Shown here: in pieces, positions 6,675-10,136 of the stretch
Position numbering within the stretch: position 1 is the stretch's first letter
How the letters are laid out: the number at the start of each line of letters is the position of its first letter
Assembly: GCA_016926315.1 (NCBI GenBank)
Contig: JAFGOU010000002.1
Coordinates: forward strand, 1 to 10,136
DNA from: Chitinispirillaceae bacterium
GTDB taxonomy: Bacteria > Fibrobacterota > Chitinivibrionia > Chitinivibrionales > Chitinispirillaceae
Length of the DNA stretch: 10,136 nucleotides
Direction: 5' to 3'
Notes under the pieces: model-generated
Told to the model about the DNA's origin: nothing
Databases searched by the model: none
What the model saw: the letters and a program-made list of their open reading frames with translations, nothing else
Program-made: the position numbers and the translations under genes

Positions 6675-6697
6675 CTGCTGATATACACTCATTCAAG

Positions 6698-9600
6698 TCA
6701 TTTCCCGAAAACCCTGAACTCCCAGAAACTGGCCCAGATGCCGCTTTGTAATCCTGTCACGGTTATTCTCACATACCGTGCCGTTGCGCTCCAGCTCTGC
6801 GCCTGTGTCTGTGCAGTACTGGTCGTGCTCGTCCGGTTGGCGCGAACGGTCCAGTTGGCATTATCAGGCGAGGTCTCGATTTTATACCGGTAATTAACGC
6901 CCGATTTTTCCCAACGAACCTCGGAACCGCTCAAGGTTTTCGACGACCCGAGGTCTACCTTCCACCACTGCGGTACGGTACCGGATGTGGCGCACCAGCG
7001 GGTCGAGGTTCTGTTGTCATTGCCCTTTACAGGGGTGTTGATCGACTGTTGCGTGGATGCGGTGGCGGTTTTGCCGACAGCAATATTCGCGTGGGTGGTC
7101 GCCTGTACCACGTTCGAAGGACCGGAGGTACCGAGGCTGTTGTATGCTTTGACCCGATACTGGTAGGTGGTCCCGGTCGCAAGCCCGGTGTTGACCCAGG
7201 TCCTGACGTTCGCGCCTACGGTGGCGATCTGAGAGAATGATCCTCCCGACAGCGCCCGCTCGATCCTGAATCCGGTCTCGTTGGGCGAGTTATCCTTCCA
7301 GGTAAGGGTTATCTGGCTGCGTGAGTTGACCGTGGCTGCGAGTCCGGTCGGTTCCACGGGGATTGCGTTGAGCGTTTTCGCCGATACCGTAGCGGAATAC
7401 GTCGAGGTGCCGGCGCCATTAAACGCCTGGACCCGGTACCAGTAGGTGGTGAGTACGGTCAGGCCGGTGTTCGAATAGGCCACGACATTTTGCCCGGTCG
7501 TGCCGATCCGGCTCCACGGTCCCGACGAACTCAACGCCCGTTCCACGTAATAACCGCTCTCGTTGGACGCATTGTCTCTCCAGGAGAGGTTGATCTGCAT
7601 CGAATTGACCGGCGTTGCAATCAGGTTCGACGGCGCGGCCGGAAGGTCGCCCAAGGTCGTCACGGTAATGATGTTCGAATACCCGGAGCTCCCATCACCA
7701 TTGGTTGCACAGACCCGGTAGGAGTAGGTACGGCCCGCCTCGACCCCGTAATCGGTGTAGGAGGTATATCCTGAGTACATCACACCGATGAGCGTAAATT
7801 CGCCTCCCTGCTCCGCCCGCTCGATATGGAAATCGATTTCATTATCCGAATTGTCCTGCCAGGTTATGGACACCTGTGTTGGCATGACCGAAACAGCGGT
7901 GAGGTTGGAAGGAGCGGCCGGAGGATTGGGCACCAGGGTCGTGACACTCCCTATGTTGGAGTAAGCGGAAATGCCGGCCGAATTGAATGCGCGAACCCGA
8001 TACCAGTAGGTGGTGTTGCCCGCCAGGTCGTAATTGGAATAGTAATACGTATCGGGTCCGACCTGAGCGATCTCCGTCCAGGGGCCGGATTCGCTGAGCG
8101 AACGCTCGATATAAAACCCGTCCTCATTCCAGGAGTTATCATACCAGTAAACCGAAACAAGGTTCCAGGAAAAGGCATACGCCGTCAGATTACTTGGCGC
8201 TTCAGGAGGAACGGGAACGGTCGAGACCATGACGATAGCGGAATACGACGAATGGCCGACCTCATTTGAGGCGCGGACCCGATAGCGATAGGTCTGATTC
8301 AAACTCAAGCCGTTGTCGAAAAACCAGGAGTCATTGTACCGGGTCCAGCCGATCTGCGTGAACGCACCGTTACCGAGCGCCCGTTCAACAAGAAATTCCC
8401 GCTCGTTATCGGCGTTGTCGGTCCAGACCAGAGTAACCGCAGTGCCGCCGGATTGAGTTAACTGCAAATTCATCGGCGCTGCCGGAACAGCGGCAGCAGG
8501 CATGGTAACCGATACTACGCCTGAGTAAGCCGATATTCCCCTGCTGTTAAAAGCGCCTATCCGGTACCAGTAGGTGGTCCCTCCGGTGAGGCCGACGTTC
8601 CACCAGTGTCCGGTGTTTCTGACCATGGTGGCCACACGGGTAAACGGACCCGAGGAACTGGTCGCACGCTCAAGGTAAAACCCGTCTTCATCCGATGAAT
8701 AATCACTCCACCAGATATCGGTTTCCGTGGCCGTTCGCGCAGAGACATAGAGATACTCCGGAGCTGCGGGAATGCCTGCTGCAGCAGTGGCGGCTGAAAC
8801 CAGGTCGCTCTGTAGCGAATTGCCTGAATTGTTATGCGCAGCGACGATAAAAAAATAGGCCGTATTCGGCTGCAGACCGTTCACCGAACAGCCGGTCGCG
8901 TTGGCACCGGGTGAGGCCACCGTGTTGTAACTGCCGTTATACGCATCGGCCATTGTTACGGTAAAGCCTGCTTCATTGGTGGCGTTGTCGACCCAGGCAA
9001 GGTTGATCTGGCTCGACGAAACCGCGGTGGCGACCACCCCGGACGGGCACGCGGGAGCTGAACTTGCCTGCGTGGCTGCCGACACCGTTGCCGTATATGC
9101 CGAGGCCCCGGCGCCGTTAAAAGCGCGGACGCGGAACCAACCGGTCGTCGACGGATTGAGCCGCTCGACCTTGTATTCAGTCACATTCGGGCCGGTTGAA
9201 CCGATCTGGCTGAACGGTCCCGATGCACTTGATGCGCGTTCGATGCAAAACCCGGTTTCGTTAGAGGCGTTATCGATCCAGAGAAGCTGCACCTGGCTTG
9301 CAAGTGAACCCCAGGCATAAAGATCGGTCGGCGCCGACGGTGCCGCGGTGCGTATCACCGCGATGTTGGTATAACCAGACCTGCCGCCGGCATTATACGC
9401 CTGCACACGGTAGCGATAGGTCGTGCCTGCCGTGAGGGATGAACTTGCATAGCTGGTTGCATTGGCCCCGAGCGTGGCGATCCTGCTGAACGAACCGGTG
9501 GTCCCGGTGGCGCGTTCAACGTAGTATCCGCTCTCATTTGTCGCGTTGTCGACCCAGGTAAGGGCGATCTGCGTCGCTGAAGATACCGAGCAGGTCAGGC

Positions 9601-10136
9601 GCGATGGCGCAAACGGCAGGCTGGAAGCCGGAGCGTGCATGGCAAGATTGCCTGCGCCGCAGAGCACCATACCATAGTGCCAGACGATCCGGCTGTTGTC
9701 CGGAATCGGGAATACATAGCTGTTCAACCACTGCTTGAACGCGTCACCAAAGTTCATCCCCTGGTTGATATACCGGTTGAAATACTCGAACCCCAGCATG
9801 CCGCCGGTTTTGGTACTACCGATGCTTACGAGACCGCCGTGTCCCCAGGCGTAAAGGCCGCCCTGGAAATCAGGCATCGTGTAACGGGAGTTGCTGCAGG
9901 CGAACAGATTGTAAAACCGGCAGTTCGAAGGACCGCCCGGCTGGTTCGGCATGGCGATATATTCCTCGCTGGTAAAGTCGCCTTGCGGAATCGCGTGGCC
10001 GTTGGGCCAGGAGTGTTCGTAGACCGCGACGAACTCATGTCCTTTGCGCAGCTCTGCCATATAGTTCACTTTTGAGTCCCACGACGACATGGTGGTGCGC
10101 AACAGGCTGGTCACCGCTCCCTGATACCCGAGGAGC
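6698..10136 (-). CDS. Large multidomain protein: caspase-fold (C25-like) peptidase end, nine Fn3 modules, discoidin domain (5' end missing)
   Basis: The frame is open to the right edge, so the start is outside the window; 1145 residues are visible. Numbers here count from the GTG at 10114. Residues 1-163 look like the end of a clan CD (gingipain/C25-like) peptidase: a hydrophobic strand ending in EHSWPNGH (candidate His34), then FYNLFACSNS (candidate Cys73), then GGLVSIGSTKTGG. Residues 165-1007 are nine fibronectin III modules of about 91-95 residues with the recurring pattern W-x-DN-x-x-NE-x-GF-x-IER and TTYxYRVxAFN. Residues 1010-1138 form an F5/8-type C (discoidin) domain, with GNDNRTSTRW and WWKVDLGSSKTLSGSEVRW. 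This suggests an exported protease or adhesin acting on surface glycans or matrix. No LPXTG or obvious type IX sorting tail is present. Domain calls for Fn3 and discoidin are strong; the peptidase call is moderate. Confidence 0.88.
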   Translation of the reverse strand, partial: LLGYQGAVTSLLRTTMSSWDSKVNYMAELRKGHEFVAVYEHSWPNGHAIPQGDFTSEEYIAMPNQPGGPSNCRFYNLFACSNSRYTMPDFQGGLYAWGHGGLVSIGSTKTGGMLGFEYFNRYINQGMNFGDAFKQWLNSYVFPIPDNSRIVWHYGMVLCGAGNLAMHAPASSLPFAPSRLTCSVSSATQIALTWVDNATNESGYYVERATGTTGSFSRIATLGANATSYASSSLTAGTTYRYRVQAYNAGGRSGYTNIAVIRTAAPSAPTDLYAWGSLASQVQLLWIDNASNETGFCIERASSASGPFSQIGSTGPNVTEYKVERLNPSTTGWFRVRAFNGAGASAYTATVSAATQASSAPACPSGVVATAVSSSQINLAWVDNATNEAGFTVTMADAYNGSYNTVASPGANATGCSVNGLQPNTAYFFIVAAHNNSGNSLQSDLVSAATAAAGIPAAPEYLYVSARTATETDIWWSDYSSDEDGFYLERATSSSGPFTRVATMVRNTGHWWNVGLTGGTTYWYRIGAFNSRGISAYSGVVSVTMPAAAVPAAPMNLQLTQSGGTAVTLVWTDNADNEREFLVERALGNGAFTQIGWTRYNDSWFFDNGLSLNQTYRYRVRASNEVGHSSYSAIVMVSTVPVPPEAPSNLTAYAFSWNLVSVYWYDNSWNEDGFYIERSLSESGPWTEIAQVGPDTYYYSNYDLAGNTTYWYRVRAFNSAGISAYSNIGSVTTLVPNPPAAPSNLTAVSVMPTQVSITWQDNSDNEIDFHIERAEQGGEFTLIGVMYSGYTSYTDYGVEAGRTYSYRVCATNGDGSSGYSNIITVTTLGDLPAAPSNLIATPVNSMQINLSWRDNASNESGYYVERALSSSGPWSRIGTTGQNVVAYSNTGLTVLTTYWYRVQAFNGAGTSTYSATVSAKTLNAIPVEPTGLAATVNSRSQITLTWKDNSPNETGFRIERALSGGSFSQIATVGANVRTWVNTGLATGTTYQYRVKAYNSLGTSGPSNVVQATTHANIAVGKTATASTQQSINTPVKGNDNRTSTRWCATSGTVPQWWKVDLGSSKTLSGSEVRWEKSGVNYRYKIETSPDNANWTVRANRTSTTSTAQTQAQSWSATARYVRITVTGLQSGIWASFWEFRVFGK
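7094..9622 (-). repeat. Array of nine tandem fibronectin III coding repeats
   Basis: Nine units of about 275-285 bp encode modules beginning near residues 165, 258, 353, 447, 543, 636, 731, 824 and 918 (counted from the GTG at 10114). Each repeats blocks such as WVDNATNESGYYVERA and TTYWYRVQAFNGAGTS. The units differ from one another throughout, so the array is old or has diversified, with no run of near-identical copies visible. Shared blocks could still support recombination that changes module number. The third unit is the most divergent, with FTVTMADAYNG in place of the usual IERA segment. Confidence 0.85.

Noticed and set aside
7094..9622. CRISPR-like regularly spaced repeats
   Set aside because: The periodicity of about 280 bp is protein-coding Fn3 modules in one continuous frame, with no short identical repeats and spacers.

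Overview
The window reads almost entirely on the minus strand. It carries the flagellar export-gate operon of a motile, two-membrane-type bacterium with moderately high GC. Upstream of the operon lies the 3' part of a very large secreted or surface multidomain protein. The phylum is not settled. Polar-type flagellar genes (flhF directly after flhA), a sigma-54-type promoter and a long fibronectin III/discoidin protein would fit Spirochaetota, a deltaproteobacterial-type lineage or a related environmental group.

Layout in transcription order, from the right edge to the left. From 10136 to 6698 runs an open-ended gene whose start is outside the window. It encodes the end of a caspase-fold (gingipain/C25-like) cysteine peptidase domain, nine fibronectin III modules and a C-terminal F5/8-type C (discoidin) domain. 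A perfect 15-bp hairpin (6641-6674) follows as its terminator. The next 250 bases are non-coding and contain a well-formed sigma-54 promoter (6435-6451).

From there the tightly packed series fliO, fliP, a 62-residue unknown ORF, fliQ, fliR, flhB, flhA and the start of flhF runs off the left edge. Neighbours are separated by 2 nt (fliO/fliP, fliQ/fliR), 8 nt (fliP/unknown ORF), 16 nt (unknown ORF/fliQ), 17 nt (fliR/flhB) and 21 nt (flhB/flhA). Only flhA/flhF has a wider gap, 187 nt, and it is filled by an imperfect palindromic repeat of an interspersed type.

FliO helps assemble the FliP-FliQ-FliR pore. FlhB closes the gate and switches substrate class. FlhA is the proton-linked export gate, and FlhF is the GTPase that places the flagellum. 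The main points to look at again are the NPTY (not NPTH) cleavage motif of FlhB, the unknown small ORF inside the otherwise invariant fliP-fliQ pair, the sigma-54 promoter, and the peptidase/Fn3/discoidin protein.
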